A stretch of DNA of 64,000 bases from BJ22 sp021298375. Its GTDB lineage: Bacteria > Planctomycetota > Planctomycetia > Pirellulales > Pirellulaceae. The notes beneath the pieces were generated by a model, which saw only the letters and a list, made by a program, of their open reading frames with translations, ran no database searches and was not told the DNA's origin. The translations under genes were made by a program, and so were the position numbers. Location: assembly GCA_046343015.1 (NCBI GenBank), contig JBKDOL010000042.1:1-64000 (forward strand), given 5' to 3'. Below, one piece after another: positions 35,876-43,789 of this stretch (its first letter is position 1; each line of letters begins with the position of its first letter).

Positions 35876-35934
35876 TCCTGGAAAAGAAAGTCACCAATGA
35901 GCAGACCCGGCACCGAGCCGAATGCTGCTCCGAA

Positions 35935-36681
35935 TTAGACCGCGTCCCGAAGAAAACACTCGAACAGTCGCTGGTGCTCGGCCAAATCCTCCGGAGTGAT
36001 CGCTTCCGAAGCCTGTTCCGCATGGTACTTCCACCACGAGAGCCATTTGCGCTCACGAAGTTCCTGCGGTGTTTCGTTGATCACCGTCTCAATTTTCTCC
36101 AGCAAAATCCTCGGACCGGAGGAGACGAACATCGCGTAGGCAAATCGCTTGGCGACATCCGGTTCCAGCCAGAGGGCGATCAATCGCCCCGAGAGCATCA
36201 CCGGGCGGTTCCCCAAGGGGCCAGGTGGTGGCTCGATTCGGTTCCAGCCAGCGGAGAGCAGGTCCACCAGCGGCTGGCGTTTTCCCTCCGGGCTGCGGGC
36301 GACGAGTAAGCCGTCATCGCGACGGCCGATCATGAGCCGCTCTCCCGCGTGTTCCCAGACGCCGGTCAAGCGGTCAAGCCACAGCAGAAAGTCGGGCAGA
36401 AAGAACGGCTGGTTTGGAATCGAATTATCCAGGTGAGTCCTCCCGAGTTGGAATGTTTGCAGGCGAATATCCGCGGGTCTATCTGCTCTTACGCGCGGAG
36501 CTCGGGAACATTTCAGGAAATCTCCCGGTTGCGGGAAGAAATCTCGCGCTACGCAAGCCGGCGGCGAGGAAGGGGAAAGCGAGTGAATGGGTTTTACCGG
36601 CCCAGCCGCAAGGGCTTCTTCCCAGCGCAAGCAAAAATTCCTCGGTGGCCGGACCAAAGGTGTCCGGGGCTTCGGTTCCAA
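35935..36681 (-). CDS. Hypothetical protein, first gene of the VWA operon
   Basis: The frame allows 248 residues, but the first 75-80 are Pro/Arg-rich and not protein-like; a start close to 36430 is more likely. There GGGAGGA precedes a CTG-containing stretch, so the exact start is uncertain. The conserved-looking part runs from NQPFFLPDFLLWLDRLTGVW to the end. It contains GRRDDGLLVARSPEGKRQPL and a C-terminal helical region with WLSWWKYHAEQASE. No catalytic motif or membrane segment is seen. It lies 59 bases before the VWA gene on the same strand. I do not recognise the family. Confidence 0.55.
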   Translation of the reverse strand: MEPKPRTPLVRPPRNFCLRWEEALAAGPVKPIHSLSPSSPPACVARDFFPQPGDFLKCSRAPRVRADRPADIRLQTFQLGRTHLDNSIPNQPFFLPDFLLWLDRLTGVWEHAGERLMIGRRDDGLLVARSPEGKRQPLVDLLSAGWNRIEPPPGPLGNRPVMLSGRLIALWLEPDVAKRFAYAMFVSSGPRILLEKIETVINETPQELRERKWLSWWKYHAEQASEAITPEDLAEHQRLFECFLRDAV

Positions 36682-36883
36682 TCTCGCTACGCGAGGAGGC
36701 GGCGAGTCGATGGAGGAGGAGCGGAGTGGCCCAAGCGGTTGGGCGGCCCCGCTCCGAGAAAACCTTCGAGCGATGTTGTGGCGTCACCTTGGCAGGATTT
36801 CGGCGGAGTCCGAGTTCCGTTCTGCGTCAGCAATTCTCACGGAAGGACGGTCCGATTCACCCGAAGCTTGAAAGGCGGCGTGC

Positions 36884-37501
36884 ATGAAGTGTCCCGACCC
36901 GGCGAAACTGAGTCAGTACTACCAAAGCGGTGCGGCAGAGGACTTTGAAGCCTTTGTACTGGAGAGCGAGTCCTGGATTTTCAAGCGCGCCCGCGGTCTG
37001 ATCCGCGGCCCGATTTCGGGGAAATTCGAACTGGCGGAGGATGTGACCTGGACCGTCCTCCGCAAAGTCGAGGCATCGCGGCTGGGGAAGCCTTGGATCG
37101 CGGGTAAAGGGGCTCTGGGCGGATGGCTTTTCCGGATGATTCGCAATGAGGTTGCAGGGCATCTGCGAGTCAAGTCGAACCAGCTTCGCCCTTGCTCCGA
37201 TCTCTCGCCTGTGAGCGGGTCTGGCGAAAGCTCGTCGCTTGAGCAGCGACTCTGCGACCATCGAACGTCGACGCCGCAGGAGATGTTGCTGCAAGCTGAA
37301 CGGATGGCGGTAGCGGTCAAGCTACTGGAGCAATTGCCAGCCGGTACGCAGCAGGTGGTTGCGATGTACTACGGCCAAGGGTTGACTTACCGCGAGATCG
37401 CCACCGACCTCGGCACCAATCCCGCCGCGGTTTACCGCCAAGTCGCCCTGGCGCGGATCCAGTTGGCTGAGCTCTGTGTCTGTGAGGGGCTGGCCGCCTG
37501 A
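36884..37501 (+). CDS. RNA polymerase sigma-70 factor, ECF-type (planctomycete)
   Basis: 205 residues. Region 2 spans about 25-95 (FEAFVLESESWIFKRARGL..., AEDVTWTVLRKV..., GWLFRMIRNEVAGHL). Region 4 lies at about 150-195 (LLEQLPAGTQQVVAMYYGQG then LTYREIATDLGTNPAAVYRQ) with a clear helix-turn-helix. No region 3 is present, as expected for an extracytoplasmic-function-type factor. It would direct RNA polymerase to a specific promoter set. No anti-sigma gene is adjacent; the divergent neighbour is the three-gene VWA operon, which may be a target. Starting at ATG 36884 gives the natural N-terminus MKCPDPAKLSQYYQSG. Confidence 0.9.
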   Translation: MKCPDPAKLSQYYQSGAAEDFEAFVLESESWIFKRARGLIRGPISGKFELAEDVTWTVLRKVEASRLGKPWIAGKGALGGWLFRMIRNEVAGHLRVKSNQLRPCSDLSPVSGSGESSSLEQRLCDHRTSTPQEMLLQAERMAVAVKLLEQLPAGTQQVVAMYYGQGLTYREIATDLGTNPAAVYRQVALARIQLAELCVCEGLAA

Positions 37502-37540
37502 AGAAGAAAAGGGACGGGGTCAAATCGCCAGTTGACCCCT

Positions 37541-37669
37541 GCGCTGCGCGAGAGCGCGAGAGGGGAGAGCAGTGGAGCAGGAGGGAAGAGGTTGGGCGGG
37601 GTGGAGTGGTAAGCGGATATTAGGGTTCGAACCTCTCCACCAACGGGGGCGAGGGGAGGAAGAAAGGAT
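37541..37669 (+). repeat. Interspersed repeat families 2 and 3 in series
   Basis: The first part (37541-37631: GCGCTGCGCGAGAG, GAGGGGAGAGCAGTGGAGCA, GGTGGAGTGGTAAGCG, TAGGGTTCGAAC) matches 38963-39042 with few changes. The second part (37646-37669: GGGGGCGAGGGGAGGAAG with AAAGGA) matches the family 3 repeat at 50820-50844. The spacer 37502-37736 holds nothing else. Confidence 0.8.
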
Positions 37670-37736
37670 TGTTGCTGGTGGGGCGAGGGGAGCTGACAGA
37701 GGAAATTGGTGACGGGTTTGGTGGCCGGGGGTTGGT

Positions 37737-38762
37737 TTACTTTGAAACGTGCGCTGGTGCAGCGGTGGGGGGAGAATGGGGCGGTGGGGGGGAAGTTGGT
37801 TGGTCAGCTGACGGCGGAGCGGCGGGGGACATCCAGCGGCCGATGGAACGGCCGGCGAGGTTGCCTGAGCCGATCAAGAGTGGCTGGACAAGAAACGGCG
37901 TCCCAGGAGACAAGGTGAACACGGACAGCGTTTCGGATACGGCGGCTGCGCCAATCCGTGCATAAGCCAGCGGGTAGAGCTGGTCGAGCAATCGCCCCTG
38001 CAAGTGGTGCTGGGAATAGCTCAATGCATCACTCGCCGCTCGTGTCTCGTGAATCAAGGGAACCAGCGGCACGAATTGCAGCGTCGCATAGGCTCCCGGT
38101 CCGATCGGACGCTCACGCTGGAACTCCTTAACCCGGGCTGACTCGATGATCGCTCGAGCCGGATTGTCGGAATTTAAACTCAACGTGTTAGTGAACGGAT
38201 CGAAATGGTCAGAGCGAAACACGGTTCGCGGGAGAAGAGTGTACCGCAGCCAGTTCAAGCTGCCGCCGGTGTAGCGAAACAGGGGGGAGACTCTTTCATT
38301 CCGTCGCAGCCGCTGCCACTGCGCACGCGGATCGTAAGTTCGCACGTCGATGTAAAGCTCGTCCAAGCCATTGGCCAGCAGGTACTCTTGGGCATGCTCC
38401 ACGGCTTCGGATCGCCGAGCGAGCTGCGCGTTTGTTTCCCGATCCGCGTTTGTTTCCAGCACCGCGTCCGGTTCCAGCGCCGCGTCCGGTTCCAGCTGCG
38501 GACGACCCCTCAGCTTGCGCATCGTATCCCGGGGGAACTGGACGACTTTCTCCATGCGGGCCAGATGCGCGGGGGGCTCCCCGAAAGAAATCTTGAGCGC
38601 GTTGGAGTTGGAGCCAAGCGGGTCGGCTGAGCCGTTTCGCGTGAGGCCATAGCGGTAATTGCCGGAGATGCAGCCGCTGGATAAGCAGGCCAGTGCAAGC
38701 CAGATCAGCCACGCCGCCCGGCGATGGTGAATGGGCTGAATTGTTTGCTGGCGTGACTGCAC
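37737..38762 (-). CDS. Putative lipoprotein with hexapeptide repeats (341 aa)
   Basis: The N-terminus ends in a good lipobox (LALACLSSGC, Cys31), so an outer- or inner-membrane lipoprotein is expected. Residues about 91-114 consist of four six-residue repeats (LEPDAA, LEPDAV, LETNAD, RETNAQ). They are encoded by four exact 18-nt units at 38428-38499. Further on the protein has a well-conserved-looking body (DELYIDVRTYDPRAQWQRLR, FRYTGGSLNWLRYTLLPRTV, SDHFDPFTNTLSLNSDNPAR) and a Pro-rich tail. The segment SDHFDPFTNTLSLNSD is like metallopeptidase-associated domains of planctomycete lipoproteins, but I cannot name a family. Confidence 0.78.
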   Translation of the reverse strand: MQSRQQTIQPIHHRRAAWLIWLALACLSSGCISGNYRYGLTRNGSADPLGSNSNALKISFGEPPAHLARMEKVVQFPRDTMRKLRGRPQLEPDAALEPDAVLETNADRETNAQLARRSEAVEHAQEYLLANGLDELYIDVRTYDPRAQWQRLRRNERVSPLFRYTGGSLNWLRYTLLPRTVFRSDHFDPFTNTLSLNSDNPARAIIESARVKEFQRERPIGPGAYATLQFVPLVPLIHETRAASDALSYSQHHLQGRLLDQLYPLAYARIGAAAVSETLSVFTLSPGTPFLVQPLLIGSGNLAGRSIGRWMSPAAPPSADQPTSPPPPHSPPTAAPAHVSK

Positions 38763-39115
38763 CGAGACCTCCGGTAGTATTGGCTCTGTTTGCCAATACC
38801 GTTATTTCTGGTGATCGGACAACTGCAGTTGACGCTCGGGGAAGAAAGAGGCTGGGTGAAATCAGGGGGAATGCTAGCGGTGAGGGGGGGAGCGGAGCGA
38901 GGGACGGGAGAGAGGATTTTTTGTGAAGCCGAGTGGGGGTGAGCTGTTGCTTGGGAAGAGGACTGCGCGAGAGGGGAGAGCAGTGGAGCAGGAGGTAAGA
39001 GGGTGGGCGGGGCGGAGTGGTAGGCGTGAATGAGGGTTCGACTCCGCGCTGCGCGAGAGAGTAGAGACGAAAGAGGGAGGATTTTGGGAGAGGGGAGAAC
39101 GCGGAGCTTCTTGTT
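38763..39115. repeat. Intergenic spacer carrying a family 2 repeat copy
   Basis: Between the lipoprotein and the oxidoreductase there is no gene. From 38963 to 39042 the sequence matches 37541-37631 (CTGCGCGAGAGGGGAGAGCA, GTGGAGCAGGAGG, GGCGGAGTGGTAGGCG, TGAGGGTTCGAC). GCGCTGCGCGAGAGAGTAG at 39047-39065 repeats the leading module. The left part is purine-rich without recognisable signals. Confidence 0.75.
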
Positions 39116-40483
39116 TTAGCCTTGCTCGATCTCGAAGCCTTTGCGGTAAGGGCGGGAGAGGAAGCTTTGGGCCTGGGGGTCGTTGGCGATGGTTTGGCGA
39201 TCGGGGTCCCAGGTGATGGGGCGATTGAGGCGGGCGGCGATGCCCGCCAGGTGGCAGGTGGAGAGCGCGCGGTGGTGGCTGAAGACGTCCGAGATCGGCT
39301 CGACCCGATCGCGGACCGATTCGAAAAAGTTTCGGAAGTGATCGGTCAGCGGCCGGCCCTTGTAGGCTTGCTCCAGCGCTCCGCCGGGCAAGGGATTGCT
39401 GGCGAGGTCTTCGACGGGCTTGCCGGAGAGCTTGCCGCGATTGACGAAGATCCGCCCCTCAGTCCCCTCGAAGAGAATTCCGTTGCCGCCGTCGTGGCGA
39501 ATGACGAGCTCGACGCCGTCGGCAAATTTGGTCTCGATCAGAAACTCGGTTGCGGTATTGTAACGCGAGGGGTCGGTCGGATAGCCATCCTTGAAGGCGA
39601 CGGGATGGACGACTTTCACGGGATTGATCGAGACGGGGCCCGTGTTGGTTTTGCCCAAGCCCCAGGTGGCGATGTCGACATGGTGCGCGCCCCAGTCGGT
39701 CAGCTTGCCTCCCGAGTACTCATACCACCAGCGGAACTCGTAGTGACAGCGCGACCAGCTTTTGGTCTCGCCGTTATCGCCGGCGAGATAGCGAAAGTCG
39801 GTTTGGGGCACGGGCCCGAGCCAGCGGTTCCAGTCGAGGTGCCGGGGAGCCTCGGCCACGGGAACTTCGGGGCTGCTCGGGGCGCCGTCGATAATGCAGG
39901 TCGCGCGTAGCAATTTGCCGAGGCGTCCCGCCTGAATCAACGCGATCGCCGTGACGAAGCGCTCGTCGCTGCGCTGCTGCGTACCGATCTGCACAATCCG
40001 CCCGGTCTGGCGGCAGGTCTCGCAAATCAGCTGGCCTTCGGCGATCGTCAGCGTCAGCGGCTTTTCGCAGTAGACGTCCTTGCCCGCGAGCATCGCTTCG
40101 ATCGCAATCTTGGCGTGCCAGTGATCGGGAGTCGAGATATGCACGATGTCGATCTTCGGGTCGTCGAGGATCGCGCGGTAGTCGCTGGCCTGGGCTGGGG
40201 CGATACCGCTCCATTCCTTGACCAGCGCCGCGGCGCGCTCCATCCGCTGGCTGTCGACGTCGCTGACCGCAATGTAGTCGCCGAATTGGCGGAAGCTGGG
40301 TGCGGCTCCATGGGGGCCGTCGACGCCGGTCGCTTTCTGGCACCAGCGGCTGCCGGTGCCGATCGCGGCGACGCGGGGGCGATCGTTGGCGGAGCGGAAA
40401 CCAAAGGCTCGGGCCTGGCGGTGCAGCCAGAGTCCAGCCGCTGCGGCGGCGGTTGATTTGAGGAGGAGGCGACGGGAAAGCAT
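39116..40483 (-). CDS. Gfo/Idh/MocA family oxidoreductase with Tat signal
   Basis: 455 residues. The N-terminus has a twin-arginine signal (SRRLLLKSTAAAAAG, then LWLHRQARA). A Rossmann strand follows (PRVAAIGTGSRW, a modified GxGxxx), then the family motif DVYCEKPLTLTIAEG with the catalytic-region EKP. The C-terminal half has WWYEYSGGKLTDWGAHHVDIATW, the planctomycete form of the GFO_IDH_MocA_C region. It is an NAD(P)-dependent sugar or inositol-type dehydrogenase expected in the periplasm. The exact substrate is unknown; planctomycetes carry many paralogues. It is a single-gene unit flanked by repeat-rich spacers. Confidence 0.93.
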   Translation of the reverse strand: MLSRRLLLKSTAAAAAGLWLHRQARAFGFRSANDRPRVAAIGTGSRWCQKATGVDGPHGAAPSFRQFGDYIAVSDVDSQRMERAAALVKEWSGIAPAQASDYRAILDDPKIDIVHISTPDHWHAKIAIEAMLAGKDVYCEKPLTLTIAEGQLICETCRQTGRIVQIGTQQRSDERFVTAIALIQAGRLGKLLRATCIIDGAPSSPEVPVAEAPRHLDWNRWLGPVPQTDFRYLAGDNGETKSWSRCHYEFRWWYEYSGGKLTDWGAHHVDIATWGLGKTNTGPVSINPVKVVHPVAFKDGYPTDPSRYNTATEFLIETKFADGVELVIRHDGGNGILFEGTEGRIFVNRGKLSGKPVEDLASNPLPGGALEQAYKGRPLTDHFRNFFESVRDRVEPISDVFSHHRALSTCHLAGIAARLNRPITWDPDRQTIANDPQAQSFLSRPYRKGFEIEQG

Positions 40484-40595
40484 CTGCGGGCTCTGCGGAG
40501 ATGGAGGTGATCGGGAAGCCGTAGTTTACGCGATCTCGGCGCGCGCGGTGCGAGTGAAGAGCGCGGGAGCGAGCCCAGAGGAGAAAAAGAGTTGG

Positions 40596-40865
40596 CTAGA
40601 TCAGTTCGCTCAGCAGGCGATCGAGCTGGTCTTGGATGAGGCCATACTCTTCGCGGAGCATGAGCTCGATCGCCAGCTCTGCTGAGATCGTTTCGCCCGG
40701 GCATGGAAGTTTGAGCTCAGGCAATTGTTGCCCGCGCGGGTCGGGTTCGGAGGGCGACACCGGATCGGGAGCGGGAACTGGAGCGGGAACCGGTGGCTTT
40801 CGCCCAGGGCAGATCATCGCTCCACCCTTTTCCAGCCACGTGGGTAAGCCCGGACGAACTGGCAT
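40596..40865 (-). CDS. Small hypothetical protein (89 aa)
   Basis: A short frame with a Pro-rich middle (PPVPAPVPAPDPVSPSEPDP) and a helical acidic C-terminus (ISAELAIELMLREEYGLIQD then QLDRLLSELI). An internal ATG gives MICPGRKPPVP. The C-terminal helix looks protein-like and the frame shares its strand with both neighbours, so I list it at low confidence. Confidence 0.4.
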   Translation of the reverse strand: MPVRPGLPTWLEKGGAMICPGRKPPVPAPVPAPDPVSPSEPDPRGQQLPELKLPCPGETISAELAIELMLREEYGLIQDQLDRLLSELI

Positions 40866-40932
40866 CGGGATTGTCTTTGTGAGTGAGGGAAGGGAAGGGG
40901 CGAAAGCAGCCGAGCAGGAGCGAGGCGGGAGC

Positions 40933-41451
40933 TCAGGGTGTGGACCAGAGCTGGAGGATTTCAGCGGGAGCGTGGCCGGTGATGGCGCGGTGATGCGCCC
41001 AGCTGATCAGCTCGCGGGCGGGCGCGGAGCCGAGCCGATCGGGATCGGGCGTGATCCCGACTCGACCCAGGTCGAGCCGATCCGCATCCCAGCAGGCCAG
41101 CAGCGTCGGATCGCCGATCGTCAAGCCATCGGTGTGCAAGCGACAGGCCTCGTAGAGCAACTCAAAACGCTGGTCATCAAGATGCACGTGCTTCCCGCGA
41201 AGCTGGTGGGCTAACTCCCCGCCGCGCTGGCCGTGCCCCGGGTCGCGGTACTCATTCCTGCGACAGGCATCATGAAACAGGGCAAACAGCGAGACGACCT
41301 CAAGGTCCGCACCCGTTTTCTCACCCACGACGTGGCCATTGGTCCAGACACGGGCCCAATGCTCGACGCCATGATCGCCTTTCGGCGGGAGCTGGTACTG
41401 TCGCAAAATGACCTGCAGAATCGCCGCGTAATCGTGTTGGGGTTGAGGCAT
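40933..41451 (-). CDS. HD-domain protein (putative phosphohydrolase)
   Basis: 172 residues starting MPQPQHDYAAIL. The metal-binding residues of an HD domain are visible: HGVEHWARVW (first His), FALFHDACRRN (the HD pair) and a later CWDADRLDLGRVG with the distal Asp. HD proteins hydrolyse phosphomonoesters or nucleotides using divalent metals. The small size and the motif DADRLDLGRVG resemble single-domain HD proteins of uncharacterised role. A longer in-frame start at 42309 overlaps metK and is not credible. It is downstream of metK on the same strand with a 170-base spacer, so cotranscription is possible. Confidence 0.85.
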   Translation of the reverse strand: MPQPQHDYAAILQVILRQYQLPPKGDHGVEHWARVWTNGHVVGEKTGADLEVVSLFALFHDACRRNEYRDPGHGQRGGELAHQLRGKHVHLDDQRFELLYEACRLHTDGLTIGDPTLLACWDADRLDLGRVGITPDPDRLGSAPARELISWAHHRAITGHAPAEILQLWSTP

Positions 41452-41621
41452 GGTTTGATCTGGAGTGGATGGAAGAGGGGCAAGCCCCCGGCCGCCCTCG
41501 CGGGGAGGGCGGGAGGGCAGGGGATAGGCACGGATTGTACGGGAAGCCGTGAGCGAGGGTCGCCGCGCTCCGCGCGCCCTGCGCGAGCGGAGCGCCCCGG
41601 ATCGGAAGCATCGTCGCGAGA

Positions 41622-42818
41622 TCAGGCGTGGCTCGCGAACCAGCTTTGCAGCTGCGCGACATGGTCCAGCCGCTCCCAGGTGAGCGAAAGGTCGGGTCGA
41701 CCGAAATGGCCGCCGACTGAAAGCTGGCGATAGATGCCGCGCCGCAGTTCGAGGTTGCGGATGATCTCGCCGGGGGTCAGCCGAAAGACGTCGCGCACGG
41801 CCCGAGCGAGCTGGACGGTGGGGCAGGTCGAAGTTCCGAAGGTCTCGACATGCACACTGACCGGTTCGGCGACGCCGATGGCATAAGCCAGTTGGACTTC
41901 GCAGCGACTGGCCAGTCCCGCCGCGACCAGATTCTTGGCGACGTGTCGCGCGGCATAGGCGCCGGACCGATCGACTTTGGTTGGGTCCTTGCCGCTGAAG
42001 GCGCCGCCGCCATGCCGGGCAAAGCCGCCATAGGTATCGACGATGATTTTCCGCCCGGTCAAGCCACAATCGGCTGCGGGCCCACCGGTGACGAATCGAC
42101 CGGTCGGATTGACGTAGTGCAGGATCTCGCCCCGCTTCAGGCCGGCTGGCAGCACCGGCTGGATAATCGCCGAGATCAGATAGCGGCGGAGCTCGTCGAG
42201 CGAAACAGCCGCGTCGTGCTGGGTCGACAGCACGACCGTATCGACGCCCCAAGGCTTGCCACCGCGGTACTCGATCGTGACTTGGCATTTGGCGTCGGGG
42301 CGCAGCCACTCGACCCAGCCTTCCTTTCGCGCCTGCGTCAGTCGGGCGAGAATCTGATTGGCCAGGCTAATCGGCAGCGGCATCATCTCGGGCGTCTCGT
42401 CGCAGGCGTAGCCGAACATCAATCCCTGGTCCCCCGCGCCGAGTCGCTCGGGCGGATCGGACTCGACCACGCCCAAGGCAATGTCGCCTGCCTGCTCGCT
42501 GATGGAGACTTCCACCCGGCAGCGATCGGCGTCGATTCCCAGCTCTGGGCTGGTGTAGCCGACTTGCCGGAGGACGTCTCGGGCTACCGACTCGAAGCAG
42601 GGGGAAGCTTGGCTGGTGATCTCGCCGGCGATCACCACCAGCTCTTTGGAGAGCAGTGTCTCGCAGGCGACGCGGCTGGTCGGGTCCTGGTTGAGGCAAC
42701 CATCGAGCACCGTGTCGGAGATTTGGTCGGCGAGCTTGTCGGGGTGACCCTCGCTGACTGATTCGCTGGTGAAAAGAAAGTCGCTGGCGACGTGGGGACT
42801 GGACACTTGGTTCGACAT
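41622..42818 (-). CDS. metK: S-adenosylmethionine synthetase
   Basis: 398 residues, a typical length. It makes SAM from methionine and ATP as a cytoplasmic tetramer. Signatures: TSESVSEGHPDKLADQISD near residue 18 (ATP and methionine binding), GDQGLMFGYACDETPEMMPL near 120, and the GGGAFSGKDPTKVDRSGAYA loop near 265 with the P-loop-like hexapeptide. The start ATG 42818 is followed by MSNQVSSPHVASDFLF and has GGGAGCG upstream. A SAM-sensing leader with terminator precedes it, so transcription should fall when SAM is plentiful. Confidence 0.98.
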   Translation of the reverse strand: MSNQVSSPHVASDFLFTSESVSEGHPDKLADQISDTVLDGCLNQDPTSRVACETLLSKELVVIAGEITSQASPCFESVARDVLRQVGYTSPELGIDADRCRVEVSISEQAGDIALGVVESDPPERLGAGDQGLMFGYACDETPEMMPLPISLANQILARLTQARKEGWVEWLRPDAKCQVTIEYRGGKPWGVDTVVLSTQHDAAVSLDELRRYLISAIIQPVLPAGLKRGEILHYVNPTGRFVTGGPAADCGLTGRKIIVDTYGGFARHGGGAFSGKDPTKVDRSGAYAARHVAKNLVAAGLASRCEVQLAYAIGVAEPVSVHVETFGTSTCPTVQLARAVRDVFRLTPGEIIRNLELRRGIYRQLSVGGHFGRPDLSLTWERLDHVAQLQSWFASHA

Positions 42819-42919
42819 GCAGGCGCTCCCGGCAAAAATGAATTGGCGGGGCGGAAGTGTTCAGACTGCGAAAACCCGGCAAAGGGGAGAGCAGGTGGCC
42901 CAACAGGGAGCCCGACAGG

Positions 42920-42980
42920 GGATCCCAAAAAAGGGGATCCAAGACGGGGGAACCAAGATTGGGGATCCAAAACGGGACCT
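42920..42980 (-). repeat. GGATCC-rich repeats in the metK leader
   Basis: Between the terminator and metK the leader has four imperfect units. On the plus strand they read GGGGATCCCAAAA, GGGGATCCAAGAC, GGGGGAACCAAGATT and GGGGATCCAAAAC. In the metK mRNA sense they are TTGGATCCCC-type units. Their role is unknown; they lie after the regulatory hairpin and add length to the 5' UTR. Confidence 0.65.
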
Positions 42981-42999
42981 GAGAGGCGTACAGCGCATG

Positions 43000-43024
43000 A
43001 AAAACCCCTCGCGAAAGTGAGGGG
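43000..43024 (-). terminator. Intrinsic terminator of the metK SAM riboswitch
   Basis: On the minus strand CCCCTC (43024-43019) pairs with GAGGGG (43010-43005) around a short loop (ACTTTCGC). It is followed by TTTTT (43004-43000). The hairpin plus U-run lies 35 bases after the aptamer, the classic place for a SAM-I expression platform. Confidence 0.9.
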
Positions 43025-43058
43025 CGGACTCGTCGTGGGATTGCTCCTGAAACGGGCC

Positions 43059-43174
43059 GCATCGGTTCAAATCGAGGCCAAAAGCCGCAATTTGACTGGC
43101 TGTAGCACCTTGGCCGACGGGGGCCAGGTTGCCGGGCGGTCGCAGGGCCAAAACCCTACCGCCACTCTTGATGC
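43059..43174 (-). promoter_or_regulatory. SAM riboswitch (SAM-I/S-box type) of metK
   Basis: Reading the minus strand from 43174: P1 strand GCATC, then AAGAGTGGCGG (S-box start), TAGGG and GGCCCTGCGACC, the invariant CCCGGCAACC, then CGGCCAAGGTGCTACAGCC and the closing P1 strand GATGC (43063-43059). GCATC and GATGC pair. CGGCAACC and AAGGTGCTA are the core conserved blocks of the SAM-I clan. The site is 240 bases before metK and is followed by an intrinsic terminator. Confidence 0.92.
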
Positions 43175-43201
43175 AAAGAAAGCACAATTGCTTTCACGGG
43201 C

Positions 43202-43231
43202 TTATTATTCGCTTTGTCCGGCTGAAGTCAA
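43202..43231 (-). promoter_or_regulatory. Probable promoter of the metK leader
   Basis: On the minus strand -35 TTGACT (43231-43226), an 18-base spacer and -10-like TAATAA (43207-43202). The predicted start near 43195 is about 20 bases before the riboswitch. The region lies just outside a plus-strand small gene that starts at 43302. Confidence 0.55.
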
Positions 43232-43290
43232 GCGCGGCTGGGAGGCTGACCAAACGTGTCCGGGGGGAGGGCGATATTGCCCGGCACGAA

Positions 43291-43326
43291 GGGAGCAAGC
43301 CATGCGTCGGGAGCAAGCCATGCGTT
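43291..43326 (+). repeat. 18-nt tandem duplication containing RBS and start codon
   Basis: GGGAGCAAGCCATGCGTC (43291-43308) is repeated at 43309-43326 with the last base changed. Each unit has its own GGGAG and ATG, so the following gene has two in-frame starts (43302 and 43320) with identical ribosome sites. Confidence 0.92.
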
Positions 43327-43712
43327 ATCAGTCATTGCGTCGAGCCTATTGCTGTACGGAGCGAGACTTCGGATTTCGGGACATGCCGGTGACGGTCTTG
43401 CCGCTCAGCCGGGCGTCGTTGGTCTCTCTGCTGGAGCTGCGGATTTTCAGCGTGGAGTGCCTGCGGGTTGCCGTGAACCGGGCTGAGCTGGGACAATTCG
43501 AGTGCTGGCAAGTAGTGGACTGGCCAAGCGTGCTCCTGGAGTTCAACCGTTACTTTGAGTCTGAGCTCTGTCTGACAAACCTGATGAAATTGCCTCAGCG
43601 AAATTGGGTCGAGGATGGGCTGGGCCGCCGCCACAAGCTGCTGCCAAAGATGCGGTCCGTTGACGATTTGCTGTACGACTTTGATCGACATTGTTTGGGA
43701 GCACGAGAGTAA
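43302..43712 (+). CDS. Hypothetical protein (136 aa) with duplicated start site
   Basis: The frame is open far upstream (to 42792) but that part is antisense to the SAM riboswitch and metK leader, so I start at ATG 43302, which has GGGAG 6-10 bases before it. A second identical ribosome site and ATG lie 18 bases later. The protein is MRREQAMRYQSLRRAYCC..., then a more ordered part from MPVTVLPLSRASLVSLLELR to LLYDFDRHCLGARE. It is soluble, Leu/Arg-rich, with several Cys. ATG 43383 is a third possible start. No family recognised. The stop codon sits within the first unit of another tandem repeat. Confidence 0.55.
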   Translation: MRREQAMRYQSLRRAYCCTERDFGFRDMPVTVLPLSRASLVSLLELRIFSVECLRVAVNRAELGQFECWQVVDWPSVLLEFNRYFESELCLTNLMKLPQRNWVEDGLGRRHKLLPKMRSVDDLLYDFDRHCLGARE

Positions 43713-43749
43713 TCAGCATGCGCAAGGCAGTAATCAGCATGCGCAAGGC
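43708..43749 (+). repeat. 21-nt perfect tandem duplication at the gene end
   Basis: The unit beginning AGTAATCAGCATGCGC and ending AAGGC occupies 43708-43728 and recurs exactly at 43729-43749. The stop codon TAA of the preceding gene is inside the first unit. Confidence 0.92.
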
Positions 43750-43789
43750 AAGCGGAACGGAACAACCACCGCGTTTGCACATCCACTCC

